Source of the DNA: Planctomycetota bacterium
Lineage (GTDB): Bacteria; Planctomycetota; B15-G4
NCBI GenBank assembly: GCA_020638905.1
Contig: JACKHP010000016.1
Span: forward strand, 1-64,000
Direction: 5' to 3'
Length of the DNA: 64,000 bases
The translations under genes and the position numbers were made by a program. The notes under the pieces are model-generated. The model was not told where the DNA came from, did no database searches, and saw nothing but the letters and a program-made list of their open reading frames with translations. Shown here piece by piece: positions 48,622-57,685 of this stretch (position 1 is the first letter of the stretch; each line of letters starts with the position of its first letter).

Positions 48622-51600
48622 GCGGCCCCCTGGCGCAGGACGGCGCCGCCGAACAGGCAGGCGAGCAGCACGAGCAGACCCGCCACGAGCAGCGGGCCGA
48701 CCTCGGACGACTCTCCCGCGGGGGGACCGGGCGCGGCCGGCAGGAGGCGCAGCCCCGTGACGGGCGGCGCCTCGGCCCCGTCCACGGGCTCTTCCTGCGT
48801 GGGCTCGACGCCGGGCGGGCCATGCACGACGGAGCCGGTCGCCGCGGGCTCCACGCCGGACGGCTCCGCGGGCGCGGACTGCGGCGAGGCGAGCACGGCC
48901 GCCGGCGCCGGGCCCGCCGCGCCGGACGGAGGCGCGCCCGCGAGCACCGAGGCGTAGGCGTCGGCCAGCGCGACGCGTGCGACGTCATCCGACGCGCGCA
49001 GCGTCTCCTGCACGAAGCGTGCGAGCGGGTCGTTCTCGTCGAGCAGAAGACCGTGCCGGGCCACCGAAGCGGCGTGGACCGTGGACACCTCGCCCAGCGT
49101 CTCGGCGTCCGTGCTCCAGAATCCCTTGCGCGCCGCCTCGAGCAGGTTCTTCGTGATCTCCTGCATCGCCTCGGGCGAGGTGCGTTCCAGGAACTCCGGC
49201 ATCTCGAGGCCCTCCACGTCCCGCAGGAAGACGTCGACGATCTGCTCGAAGGTGCCGTCGTCGACGCTCGTCGGGACGTTCACCTTGAAGCCCAGCACCT
49301 TCCACGTGAGCGCCGACATGCGGTGCGCGCCCTGCCGACCTTCGTCCTGCATCTCGGCCAGCCAGCGCCCGTTGAACAGGATCGCGCGCAGGTCTCGTCG
49401 CAGCATCTCGTCGGCCGGCACGATCGCCTCGCGTCCGGGGCGCCGGGTGTCGGTGATGTAGTACGCGGGCGCCCTGCCGCTCGCCTGCTCGATGGCGTTC
49501 GCGAGACTGGCGCCCGAGACGTGCGCGCGACCGGTGAGCGCGCCGTGGTTCCCGGAGCCGCGCAGCACGAGCTCCGAGCCGGCCACCTGCACACGGTAGG
49601 CCTCGGGCGCCGTCTCGCCCCAGGCGCCCTCGGTGAAGACGTGATCGTGTTGCGCCATGTAGACCTCGGCCAGGTCGGCGCGCGTCTCCCACACGCCGGT
49701 GTGCTCGAAGAGCTCGTCGTGGAGTCCGCTGCCGAAGCGGCCCGGCGCCACCGCGAAGATGCGCGCGGACGCGAGCACGTCGGCGCGCGCGTCCGCGACG
49801 CCGGCCGCGACGAGCGAGGCGCGCGCGCGCAGTCGCCCCTCGCGCACGTAGTTGTCGGGTTCGTCGAGCGCGGCCACCATCCGGATCGCGCGGTCGATGA
49901 GCTGCACGCGCGACTCGAGCGTGTCGCTGTAGAAATGCTTGGCTTCGACGAAGACGTCGATGCGCGGACGTCCCAGCTCGGCGGCGGGCACCACCTCGAC
50001 GTCGACGACGCGCCCGCGCGATCGCACCGGACGCACGCCCAGCAGCCACAGCGCCTCCGCCTCGGACACGCCGTGGTCGAACAGGCTCGTCTTCGTCGAG
50101 AGACTCAGAGCGACCTTGCGCGGATAGTGCCCCTGATCGGCCAGCGTGCGCGCGAGCAGCGCGTCGACGAGCTCGGCGCCGAGGTCGAAGGCGGCCTCGG
50201 CCGGCAGAGCGTCGGGATCGAAGAAGAACATGTCGCGGCCCGACGGGAGCGCCGCGGGGTTGCGCTCGGGCGTGCCGTCGGGCCCGGGCGGGACGAAGCG
50301 CCCGTCGAGCGCCGCGACGAGGTTCGTCAGCTCGTCCCCGGTGCGCGCGTAGCCGGCGCGCATCTGCGCGACGAGCGCGAGCCCGTCACGCACGTCGTCC
50401 GGGAGCAGCGCGCGCGCCGCCTCGTCGTCGTCGGGCAGCGCCACGCCGAGCGCGCGCAGCGCGTCGACGTCCGCGAGCCCGTCGCGCAGCGCGAGCGCGA
50501 CGCAGCGCTCGGCGAGTGCGTGTTCGTCGTCGGTGGACGAGACGTCCGCACAGAGCGTCGCGAGCGCTCGCTCGAAGCGCGGCCCGGCCGCCGCGACGAC
50601 CTGCGCCGCGAGCTCGCCGGACCCGGGAGCGCGTCCCAGCACGTGCGACGCACCGGGAATCGCCTCCGACTCGATCTCCGCGAGCAGCCGCCCGAGAGCG
50701 TCGATGTCGTCCGGAGACAGCAGCTCGCCCTCCGCGAGCGGGCGGTCGAGATCGCGGTCGAGCCGCTCGCGTCGGACGGCCTCGCTGATCGACGCCGCGA
50801 AGCGGTCCTCGAGGGCACCGTCGTCGAGGCCCTTCCAGCGCAGCACGTCGTCGCGCAAGTCGCGCAGCGCGTCGTCGAGACCGGCGTCCTCGAGCGGCGG
50901 CGTCAGGTACCCGACGAGCACGGCCCCCGCGCGCCGCCGGGCGGGGATCGCGAAGGTCGTCGCCGCGAGGCTGAACGGACGCACGTCGGGCAGCGTCCCG
51001 GCCAGGATCTCGGGCCAGTCGTCGTCGCCGAGACCGGTCTGCCGACGCTCCATGAGCAGCGTGGAGTCGAACGACCCGAAGCGCACCACCGCCTGGGCCC
51101 CGAGCCCCTCCTCGGGCAGGAAGCGCGCCGCGAGCATGGCGTGGTCGGGCACCAGCGGACGGCTCTCGTGCATGCGCGCACGGATGGCCTGCATGTCGTC
51201 GTCGTCGGCCGACGGCGGGAAGCCGAAGCCGCCCACGAGCACGACGCGCCCCAGCGCGAGCGTCGGGACGGCGAGCGCCGCGCCCCCGCGAGCGTCGTGC
51301 ACCACGGCGAAGTCCCCCGGCGGCGGACCCCAGCGCGCCTCGACCTCGGCGCGCCGCGCGGCCGGCACACGCTCCTCGTACCAGCGCAGGTACTCGTCCT
51401 CGGGGACGAGCGTCACCAGGCCCTCGTGCACGAGACGCGCGAGGTCGGACTGCGAGCCGTCCCACTCGCGCGCGCTCCACGCGGCCACGAGCGCGTCGGC
51501 GTCGGCCGGCGGGTCGACCGTCCAGCCGTGTTCGCGCAGCGCACCGAGCAACGCCATGACCGAGCGCGGCGTGTCGAGCAGCTGCTCGTCGGGCGTCCCT

Positions 51601-52778
51601 CCACCGAACCCGGCGGAGATCGCGAGCGTGCGCTCGCCGACGGGCGTGCGGCGCAACGCGATCCACGCCAGGGCACGATCGACCACGCGCGTGACGCGCT
51701 CGGCGATGGGTTCGAAGACCTCGGGGCCCTCGTCGTCGCGCGCGCCGTTCACGACGCGCGGCTCGATGCTCCCCGCGAGTTCGTGCGTCTCGAGCCCCAT
51801 GAGGGGATGCCCCGACATCGTCGAATCCGCCCACTCCGCGATCGAGAGGCCTGTGAGCGTGGCGCACTGCAGGAAGGGCGCGTCGACGGCCTCGCGGTCC
51901 TCGTCGCGCGGGACGACGTGGCGCGTGTCGAGCACGACGTCGGGCCCGAACTCCGCGAACACCTCGGCGGACGACGCGCCCTGGTCGGCGAGGTGCGCCG
52001 CGACGAGCACGCCGCGCGCCTCGAGCCCGAGCACGAGCGCGTCGACGGCATCGCGGTTGCGAACCGCGAAGTGGTGTGAGACCGCGAGCACGAGCGCCCG
52101 CGGCGCGTCGACGAGATCGGGCCGCCGCGCGACGTCCCAGGCGAGGAACGCCGCGACGTCGTCGAAGGGCAGGTCGTGCTCGGGGTGGTAGAGGCCTGTG
52201 CGCCCGACGTCCGCCACGGGCGCTTCGACCTCGCCGGGACGGCCGAGCCACGTGGTCGCGAGGTACCCCGGGAGCCGGCGCAGGTTCGAACGGTCGACGC
52301 CCACCTCGAGGTACGCGTCGAGTGCCGGGTCGCGCTCGACGCGCTTCGTGATCGCCTCGGGCAACTCGTCGCGCAGGTCGTCGTGCGCGCGCGCCGAGGC
52401 CACGACGCGCGGCGCCGGCTCCCGCGCGAGCAGCGCATCCAAGGCGTCGGCAAGGTGCTCGAGCGGGGACGTCCCGTCGGCCGGCCCGAGGCCGCGACCC
52501 GCGCGTCCGCCGCGGCCGCCCCACAGCAGCAGCACGAGGTCCGCCTCGGGCTGGACGTCGGCGTCGACGTCGAGCGGCTGCAGCTCGAGGCCACGCGCCT
52601 CGGCGAAGCCTTCCATGTAGCCGAGCGACGCGCCGCCGCCGTACACGAGCACACGCGCATGTCGCTCCGCGGACGTGCCCTGCGCGGTGCCCGTCCCGGC
52701 GACGAACACGGCCAGCGTCAGGAGCGCGACCGCGACCCGACGGACACCTTCCGACGAGAGGTCGTCCACGCGCGTCAC
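48618..52778 (-). CDS. Membrane-anchored periplasmic CobN/BchH-family chelatase-like protein (HmuS-like)
   Basis: 1386 residues. Unlike cytosolic CobN it has a signal peptide (VAVALLTLAVFVAGTGTAQG, ending near 33) and a C-terminal membrane helix (about 1359-1380) with a short tail, placing the bulk in the periplasm. The family is recognisable throughout: WGPPPGDFAVV, LVPDHAMLAARFLPEEGLGAQAVVRFG, LAGTLPDVRPFSLAATTFA, GYLTPPLEDAGL, VEVVPAAELGRPRIDVFVEA, RAILFNGRWLAEMQDEGRQG and TKNLLEAARKGFW. The usual GKHGTLEW motif is replaced by GSFDSTLLME and the 'DPGEGTQAKRR' region by TTFAIPARRR, so ordinary ATP-driven cobalt or magnesium insertion is unlikely. HmuS-type members of Bacteroidota act on haem in the periplasm. 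GTG at 52778 overlaps the FG-GAP stop. Confidence 0.83.
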   Translation of the reverse strand: MTRVDDLSSEGVRRVAVALLTLAVFVAGTGTAQGTSAERHARVLVYGGGASLGYMEGFAEARGLELQPLDVDADVQPEADLVLLLWGGRGGRAGRGLGPADGTSPLEHLADALDALLAREPAPRVVASARAHDDLRDELPEAITKRVERDPALDAYLEVGVDRSNLRRLPGYLATTWLGRPGEVEAPVADVGRTGLYHPEHDLPFDDVAAFLAWDVARRPDLVDAPRALVLAVSHHFAVRNRDAVDALVLGLEARGVLVAAHLADQGASSAEVFAEFGPDVVLDTRHVVPRDEDREAVDAPFLQCATLTGLSIAEWADSTMSGHPLMGLETHELAGSIEPRVVNGARDDEGPEVFEPIAERVTRVVDRALAWIALRRTPVGERTLAISAGFGGGTPDEQLLDTPRSVMALLGALREHGWTVDPPADADALVAAWSAREWDGSQSDLARLVHEGLVTLVPEDEYLRWYEERVPAARRAEVEARWGPPPGDFAVVHDARGGAALAVPTLALGRVVLVGGFGFPPSADDDDMQAIRARMHESRPLVPDHAMLAARFLPEEGLGAQAVVRFGSFDSTLLMERRQTGLGDDDWPEILAGTLPDVRPFSLAATTFAIPARRRAGAVLVGYLTPPLEDAGLDDALRDLRDDVLRWKGLDDGALEDRFAASISEAVRRERLDRDLDRPLAEGELLSPDDIDALGRLLAEIESEAIPGASHVLGRAPGSGELAAQVVAAAGPRFERALATLCADVSSTDDEHALAERCVALALRDGLADVDALRALGVALPDDDEAARALLPDDVRDGLALVAQMRAGYARTGDELTNLVAALDGRFVPPGPDGTPERNPAALPSGRDMFFFDPDALPAEAAFDLGAELVDALLARTLADQGHYPRKVALSLSTKTSLFDHGVSEAEALWLLGVRPVRSRGRVVDVEVVPAAELGRPRIDVFVEAKHFYSDTLESRVQLIDRAIRMVAALDEPDNYVREGRLRARASLVAAGVADARADVLASARIFAVAPGRFGSGLHDELFEHTGVWETRADLAEVYMAQHDHVFTEGAWGETAPEAYRVQVAGSELVLRGSGNHGALTGRAHVSGASLANAIEQASGRAPAYYITDTRRPGREAIVPADEMLRRDLRAILFNGRWLAEMQDEGRQGAHRMSALTWKVLGFKVNVPTSVDDGTFEQIVDVFLRDVEGLEMPEFLERTSPEAMQEITKNLLEAARKGFWSTDAETLGEVSTVHAASVARHGLLLDENDPLARFVQETLRASDDVARVALADAYASVLAGAPPSGAAGPAPAAVLASPQSAPAEPSGVEPAATGSVVHGPPGVEPTQEEPVDGAEAPPVTGLRLLPAAPGPPAGESSEVGPLLVAGLLVLLACLFGGAVLRQGAA

Positions 52779-54304
52779 TCGGCGAGCGGGTTGACGAGCA
52801 CGCCGAGCACGCCCGGCTGGCCCGTGGGAGCAGGACAGCCTCCGGGACCCGACGGACCCTTCGACGTCACGAGGTCGGGGATGCCGTCGCCGTCGACATC
52901 GGCCGCGAGCATCCCGTTCGGCGACTCGAGCACGTCGACCTGCAGCGACGCGGCGAACGTCCCGTCGCCGAGACCGGGGAAGACCGAGACGTACGACTCG
53001 TTGGTGACCACGAAGAGGTCGAGGATGCCGTCTCCGTCGGCATCGGCCAGGTCGACCTGCGTGGGACGCGGCGGCGTCGGCACGTCGAGCGGGAGTCGGA
53101 GGGTGCCGTCGCCCACGCCGAGCAGGATCGAGACGCTGTCGGAGTTCCAGTTGCCGACCGCCACGTCGAGCATGCCGTCGCCGTCGACGTCGCCGAGCAC
53201 GAGCTTGCGCGGCGAACTGCCCACCGCCCACGCGACCGGCGCTTGGAACGTGCCGTCGCCCACGCCGAGCGCGACCTGCGCGTCGTTCGAGTTGCGCGCC
53301 GCGATGACGAGGTCGAGCAGCGAGTCGCCGTCCATGTCGCCGGTCTGCATGTCGAAGGGACCGTCGACCACGGCGAACTGCTGCCCGAGGACGAACGACC
53401 CGTCCCCCACGCCGAGGTAGATCGAGACCGTGTCGGCCGAGAAGTTGCAGACCGCCACGTCCGGCCACGGGTCGCCGTCGAAGTCGCCCAGGACGAGACC
53501 GCGCGGTCCCGGTGTCGACGGGCCGGGGATGGCCGGGCCGAACGTGCCGTCCCCGTTGCCGAGCGCTGACCCGATGTCGTCACCGCCGCTGTTCGGAGCG
53601 ACGAGGTCGAGCGCGCCGTCGCCGTCGAGGTCGCCCGCGCGCACGTTGCCGGGGCACGATCCGATCGGCACCTGCACGCCGGCTGCGAACGTCCCGCCAC
53701 CCAGGCCGAGCACGACGCTCACGTCGCCGGTCGACGTGTTCGCCACCGCGAGGTCCGGCAGTCCGTCGCCATCGAAGTCGGCGGCCACGAGGCCGCGCGG
53801 CGACTCGCCCGTCCCGTAGTCGGCTTCGAGGCCGAACGCGATGCCCTGCGAGACGCCGAAGCGCAGGCGCAGACCGTTCGTGAGCGCGTAGCCGAACGGT
53901 GCGGCCGGGTCCTTCACGACAGCCTGGCCGAAGATCTGGATGCCGCAGAAGATCGGATCGACGACGTCCAGCGCGACGAGCGGCGCACGTCCGTCGGGAC
54001 CGACGACGAACGGCAACCCGGGCGCGACGAGCGTGTTCGGGTCGACGTAGAACACGCCGATGGGCAGCGGCGCCACGATCGGCAGCGCGCTGAAATACAA
54101 CTCGCCGACCTTGCCCGGCGTGGCTCCGGTGACCTCGAGCGAGAAGGCCGAGCCGAGGATCGGCGCGCCGTCCGGCGTGGCGAGTCGCGGCCCCTCGACT
54201 CCCGTGGGCAGATCGACGTCGAGAGCGAAGGAGCTGCACTGGGCGCGCGCCTTCCCGCAGACGAGCGCGAGCAGCACGACGGACGTGACGACGACGGGAC
54301 GCAT
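52775..54304 (-). CDS. Secreted FG-GAP propeller protein leading the chelatase operon (copy 4)
   Basis: 509 residues. Signal peptide (VVVTSVVLLALVCGKARAQC). The beta module that is C-terminal in the other three FG-GAP proteins is here N-terminal (about 20-150; GAPILGSAFSLEVTGATPGK, GVFYVDPNTLVAPG, IFGQAVVKDPAAPFGYALTN), followed by seven D-x-D-x-D-G blades (ADFDGDGLPDLAV to ADVDGDGIPDLVT) and a short Pro/Gly/Cys tail (GPGGCPAPTGQPG). CGGAG 7 nt before ATG. Its stop overlaps the chelatase GTG, so it is made together with the chelatase and may act in its pathway as a binding protein. That is inference from gene order. Confidence 0.88.
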   Translation of the reverse strand: MRPVVVTSVVLLALVCGKARAQCSSFALDVDLPTGVEGPRLATPDGAPILGSAFSLEVTGATPGKVGELYFSALPIVAPLPIGVFYVDPNTLVAPGLPFVVGPDGRAPLVALDVVDPIFCGIQIFGQAVVKDPAAPFGYALTNGLRLRFGVSQGIAFGLEADYGTGESPRGLVAADFDGDGLPDLAVANTSTGDVSVVLGLGGGTFAAGVQVPIGSCPGNVRAGDLDGDGALDLVAPNSGGDDIGSALGNGDGTFGPAIPGPSTPGPRGLVLGDFDGDPWPDVAVCNFSADTVSIYLGVGDGSFVLGQQFAVVDGPFDMQTGDMDGDSLLDLVIAARNSNDAQVALGVGDGTFQAPVAWAVGSSPRKLVLGDVDGDGMLDVAVGNWNSDSVSILLGVGDGTLRLPLDVPTPPRPTQVDLADADGDGILDLFVVTNESYVSVFPGLGDGTFAASLQVDVLESPNGMLAADVDGDGIPDLVTSKGPSGPGGCPAPTGQPGVLGVLVNPLAE

Positions 54305-54447
54305 GGCGGAACTCCGGGTGTGATCTGGTTTCGCCCGAGAGGTCGCACGGGCCGGCCGATCGGTTCCCCGAAGAACACGCACGCTTCGCAACATGCCGAC
54401 GCGAAGGGTCTGGCAAGCGTGCCGCCGCGTGCGGCACGATGGGCGCC

Positions 54448-55089
54448 ATGCCCGACTGGAACCAGCGCTACCTCGACGGGGACACCCCGTGGGACCACGA
54501 CGAACCGTCGGGTGAACTCCGGCGCGTGCTCGACGCGTCCGGGCTGTCCCCCGGCCGCGCCCTCGAGATCGGCTGCGGGACGGGCGTCAACGCCCTCGAA
54601 CTCGCGCGCCGCGGCTTCGCGGTGACGGCCTTCGACGTGGCCCCGCGGGCCGTCGATCGCGCCCGCGCGCGCTTCGCCGCCGCCGGCCTGTCGGCCGACC
54701 TGCGCGTGGCGAGCGTGCACGACGTGGGCGACCTGGGCGCACCGTTCCCGTTCGTGTTCGACCGCGGCGTGTATCACGTCCTGCAACGCGAGCCGGCCGA
54801 CCTCGCGGCGCTGCACGCACTGCTCGAGCGCGTCACGGAGCCCGGCTCGCTGTGGCTCAGCCTGGCCGGCAACGCGAACGAGCCGAACGAGGACGCCGGA
54901 CCGCCGACCGTCGGCGCGCCGCAGCTCGCGTCCGAGTTCGACGAGCGGTTCGAGCTCGTCGACCTGCACGAGATCCGCTTCCGCGCGCACCTCGACGACG
55001 GCACTCCGTTCGCGCCGCTCGCGTGGTCGGTGCTGCGGCGCCGGCGCGGTGCGGGCGCTGCGGCTCGCACCTCCGACGCGCTCGGCTGA
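54448..55089 (+). CDS. Class I SAM-dependent methyltransferase (TPMT/TehB-like)
   Basis: 213 residues. Begins MPDWNQRYLDGDTPWDHDEP, typical of small thiopurine-methyltransferase-like enzymes, with motif I RALEIGCGTGVNALEL, motif II TAFDVAPRAVDRAR and a post-motif FVFDRGVYHVL. It transfers methyl from SAM to a small molecule, perhaps a metalloid or sulfur/selenium compound; the following exporter gene, 14 nt away, would suit such a role. An ATG three codons earlier (54439) is possible. Confidence 0.88.
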   Translation: MPDWNQRYLDGDTPWDHDEPSGELRRVLDASGLSPGRALEIGCGTGVNALELARRGFAVTAFDVAPRAVDRARARFAAAGLSADLRVASVHDVGDLGAPFPFVFDRGVYHVLQREPADLAALHALLERVTEPGSLWLSLAGNANEPNEDAGPPTVGAPQLASEFDERFELVDLHEIRFRAHLDDGTPFAPLAWSVLRRRRGAGAAARTSDALG

Positions 55090-55103
55090 GCGGGGCGTCC
55101 GTC

Positions 55104-55856
55104 GTGGACGCGCCCGTGATCCTCGGCTTCGTGCTCGTCGTCGCGGCGTCCTACACCTGTGCGGCGACCCTCGGTTTCGGCGCGAACGTGCTCGCGGTGG
55201 CGCTCGGCGCGCACCTGCTGCCGGTCGAGGTGCTGCTGCCCGCCATCCTGCCCACGTCGCTGCTGCTCTCGGGGACGCTCGCGCTGCGCGACCGCCGGCA
55301 CGTGGCCTGGCGCACGCTGCTGCGCGACGTGCTGCCGTGGTGCGCGCTCGGCTTCCCGTTCGGCGCGTACGTCTTCCACACCGCCGATCCGGCGCTCCTG
55401 CGCACGCTGCTCGGCGCCCTCGTGGCGCTGCTCGGCCTGCTCGAGATGCTGCGTGGCTGGATGGGCCCGTACGCGGCCCAGGTCGAGCTGCCGGCGCCGG
55501 TGGCCACGCTGTTCCTGGCGGCGGGAGGCTTCGTCCAGGGGCTCTTCGCCTCGGGCGGGCCGCTCATCGTGTACGTGCTCTCGCGGCGGCTGACCGATCG
55601 CGGAGCCTTCCGCGCCACGCTGTGCACGCTCTGGGTGCTGCTCAACTCCGTGCTGCTCGGCACATATGTCGCCGACGGACGGATCGACCGCACCACGCTC
55701 GGGCTGACCGCCTGGGCCGTCCTGCCGCTCGTCGTCGGCCTGCTGCTCGGGCAGCAACTCCACACACGGCTGCCCGAACGGGCCTTCCGGCGCGCGGTGC
55801 ACTTCGTGCTCGTGGCGAGCGGCCTGGTGCTGCTGGCCCGGGGCCTGCTGCGCTGA
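55104..55856 (+). CDS. TauE/SafE-family membrane exporter
   Basis: 250 residues with seven to eight hydrophobic segments. An inverted duplication typical of TauE/SafE (DUF81) is visible: the Gly-rich ends ATLGFGANVLAVALGAHLL in the first half and GGFVQGLFASGGPLIVYVLS in the second. The family exports sulfite, sulfoacetate or related organosulfur anions through the inner membrane. GTG start, 14 nt behind the methyltransferase; probably one operon. Confidence 0.9.
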   Translation: MDAPVILGFVLVVAASYTCAATLGFGANVLAVALGAHLLPVEVLLPAILPTSLLLSGTLALRDRRHVAWRTLLRDVLPWCALGFPFGAYVFHTADPALLRTLLGALVALLGLLEMLRGWMGPYAAQVELPAPVATLFLAAGGFVQGLFASGGPLIVYVLSRRLTDRGAFRATLCTLWVLLNSVLLGTYVADGRIDRTTLGLTAWAVLPLVVGLLLGQQLHTRLPERAFRRAVHFVLVASGLVLLARGLLR

Positions 55857-55958
55857 GGCGGGCTCGCGGGATCCCGTCCGCCGCCCGGGATGCCGGCGTG
55901 CCGCTCGCGCACCGCTCGCGGCGACTTCCTCTCTTCCCACGGATCGTCGGCCTCCTTC

Positions 55959-55964
55959 TATACT
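55959..55964 (+). promoter_or_regulatory. TATACT -10 box of dehydrogenase/sigma factor operon
   Basis: TATACT lies 79 nt before the dehydrogenase ATG; TTCCCA 18 nt upstream is a weak -35. Confidence 0.4.
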
Positions 55965-56043
55965 CTGGCCGACGGCGAGGGATCGGCAGCGGTGCGCACC
56001 TGGCCCCGTGTCCCCGCCGACCGGGCGACGTCGAGGGCGCACG

Positions 56044-57084
56044 ATGAAGGCCGCGCGCTGGCACGGTCCGTATGACCTGCGGGTCGACGACGTCGACGAA
56101 CCGCGTCTCTGCGATCCGCGCGACGCGCTCGTGTACGTCGACGTGAGCGCCATCTGCGCGAGCGATCTGCACGTCTGGCGCGGACACGCACCGACGCTCG
56201 ACCGCGGCACGATCCTCGGGCACGAGTTCGTGGGCGAGATCGCCGCGGTGGGAGCCGACGTGGCCGGCTTCGTGCCCGGCGACCGGGTGCTCGCGCCGTT
56301 CAGCACGTCGTGCGGAGGGTGCGAGCCCTGCGCCCGCGGCGAGACGGCGTGCTGCGAGCACGGCCAGACCTTCGGCTGGGTCTCGGGCGGACGCGGACTC
56401 CAGGGAGCGCAGGCCGAGCTCGTGCGCGTCCCGCTGGCGGACGGCACGCTCGTGAGTCGTCCGGCGGAGCTGCCGGCCGAACTCTCGCTGCTGGCGGGCG
56501 ACGCGCTCTCGTCGGCACTCTTCGCGATCGACGCGGCGGCGCTCGAGCCGGGGCAGAGCGTGGGCGTCCTCGGCTGCGGGACCGTGGGACTGTGCGCGCT
56601 CGTGGCCGCGCAGCTCGAGCGTCCGCTGCAGGTGCTCGCCATCGACGCTTCCCCCGCGCGCCTCGCCCTGGCCGAGCGCCTGGGCGCGCATCCCGTCCCG
56701 CTCGACGAGCGCGCGCTGCAGCGGATACGCGCCCGCACCGAGGGGCAGGGTCTCGACGCGCTCGTCGAGACCACCGGCAACGTCGACCTGGCGCGCGCGG
56801 CGCTGGGACTGCTGCGCCCCGGAGGCACGCTCTGCTCGGTCGGCGTCCACGACGGCGGCTCCGCGGCGCACCTGCCGCCCGAGTCCGCCCCCGGCATGCG
56901 CCTGACCGGGGGACGCTGCTCCGCACGCCGCCTCGTGGGACGCGCGCTCGAACTCGCGCGCGCCCGGGCCGACGACTTCCTTGTGCTGCTCTCGCACCGC
57001 ATGCCGCTGGGCGAGGCGCACTCGGCCTACGCCCTGTTCGACCGCCATCCCGGCGGATGCACGAAGGTCCTGCTCCAACCATGA
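56044..57084 (+). CDS. Zinc-dependent medium-chain alcohol dehydrogenase family protein
   Basis: 346 residues. Catalytic zinc ligands Cys38, His60, Glu61 (GHEFVGE) and the structural zinc lobe Cys90, Cys93, Cys96, Cys104 are complete. NAD(P) is bound at GVLGCGTVGLCAL. It is closest in style to threonine/sorbitol/formaldehyde-type dehydrogenases; the substrate cannot be assigned. ATG at 56044 gives the usual MKAARW start. Its stop overlaps the ATG of the ECF sigma factor (ATGA), an unusual coupling. Confidence 0.93.
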   Translation: MKAARWHGPYDLRVDDVDEPRLCDPRDALVYVDVSAICASDLHVWRGHAPTLDRGTILGHEFVGEIAAVGADVAGFVPGDRVLAPFSTSCGGCEPCARGETACCEHGQTFGWVSGGRGLQGAQAELVRVPLADGTLVSRPAELPAELSLLAGDALSSALFAIDAAALEPGQSVGVLGCGTVGLCALVAAQLERPLQVLAIDASPARLALAERLGAHPVPLDERALQRIRARTEGQGLDALVETTGNVDLARAALGLLRPGGTLCSVGVHDGGSAAHLPPESAPGMRLTGGRCSARRLVGRALELARARADDFLVLLSHRMPLGEAHSAYALFDRHPGGCTKVLLQP

Positions 57085-57680
57085 CCCACGACGACGCACC
57101 CGAACCGGTGCACGACGCGTCCGGCGACGTGACACGCCTGCTGGCCGAGGTCGGACGACGCGACGACGCGTGGTCGGACCTGCTGGCCCTCGTGTACGAC
57201 GAGCTCCGTGCGTTGGCGGCGCGGCGCATGGCGCACGAACGCGTCGAGCACACGCTGCAGGCCACCGCGCTCGTGCACGAGGCCGTGCTGCGGCTGATCG
57301 GCGATCGCGGCAGCGACTGGACCGGACGCCGCCACTTCTTCGGCGCGGCCGCCGAGGCCATGCGCCGCGTGCTCGTCGACCACGCGCGCAAGGTGCGCGC
57401 CGCGCGACGCGGCGGCGAACGTGCGCGGCTCTCGCTGACCCTCGTCGACCTGCCCGGCGACGCCGATCCCGAGCGCGTGCTCGCGCTCGACGAGGCGCTC
57501 ACGACGCTCGAGGGAGAGGACGCACGCGCCGCCGAGGTCGCGCGCCTGCGCTGGTTCGCGGGACTCTCGGTGGCCGAGACCGCACTCGCGCTCGAGGTGA
57601 GCGAGCGCACGGTGATGCGTGAATGGACCTTCGCGCGCGCCCGCCTGAGCGAGCTGCTCGGGGACACCTCGTCCGAGTGA
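57081..57680 (+). CDS. ECF-type sigma factor (PF07638 group)
   Basis: 199 residues. Sigma region 2 (LLALVYDELRALAARRMAHE, TLQATALVHEAVLRL), the group hallmark HFFGAAAEAMRRVLVDHARK, and region 4 (AAEVARLRWFAGLSVAETAL, followed by ALEVSERTVMREWTFARARL). These sigma factors are abundant in Planctomycetota and often sit beside WD40 kinases rather than a classical anti-sigma factor. Here the upstream neighbour is a dehydrogenase and the downstream unit is the electron-transfer cluster, which it might control; this is inference. Confidence 0.94.
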   Translation: MTHDDAPEPVHDASGDVTRLLAEVGRRDDAWSDLLALVYDELRALAARRMAHERVEHTLQATALVHEAVLRLIGDRGSDWTGRRHFFGAAAEAMRRVLVDHARKVRAARRGGERARLSLTLVDLPGDADPERVLALDEALTTLEGEDARAAEVARLRWFAGLSVAETALALEVSERTVMREWTFARARLSELLGDTSSE

Positions 57681-57685
57681 CCGAT

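Noticed and set aside
52276..52300. GGTTCGAAC, a tRNA T-loop-like string
   Set aside because: It lies inside the chelatase gene with no acceptor stem or anticodon arm around it.
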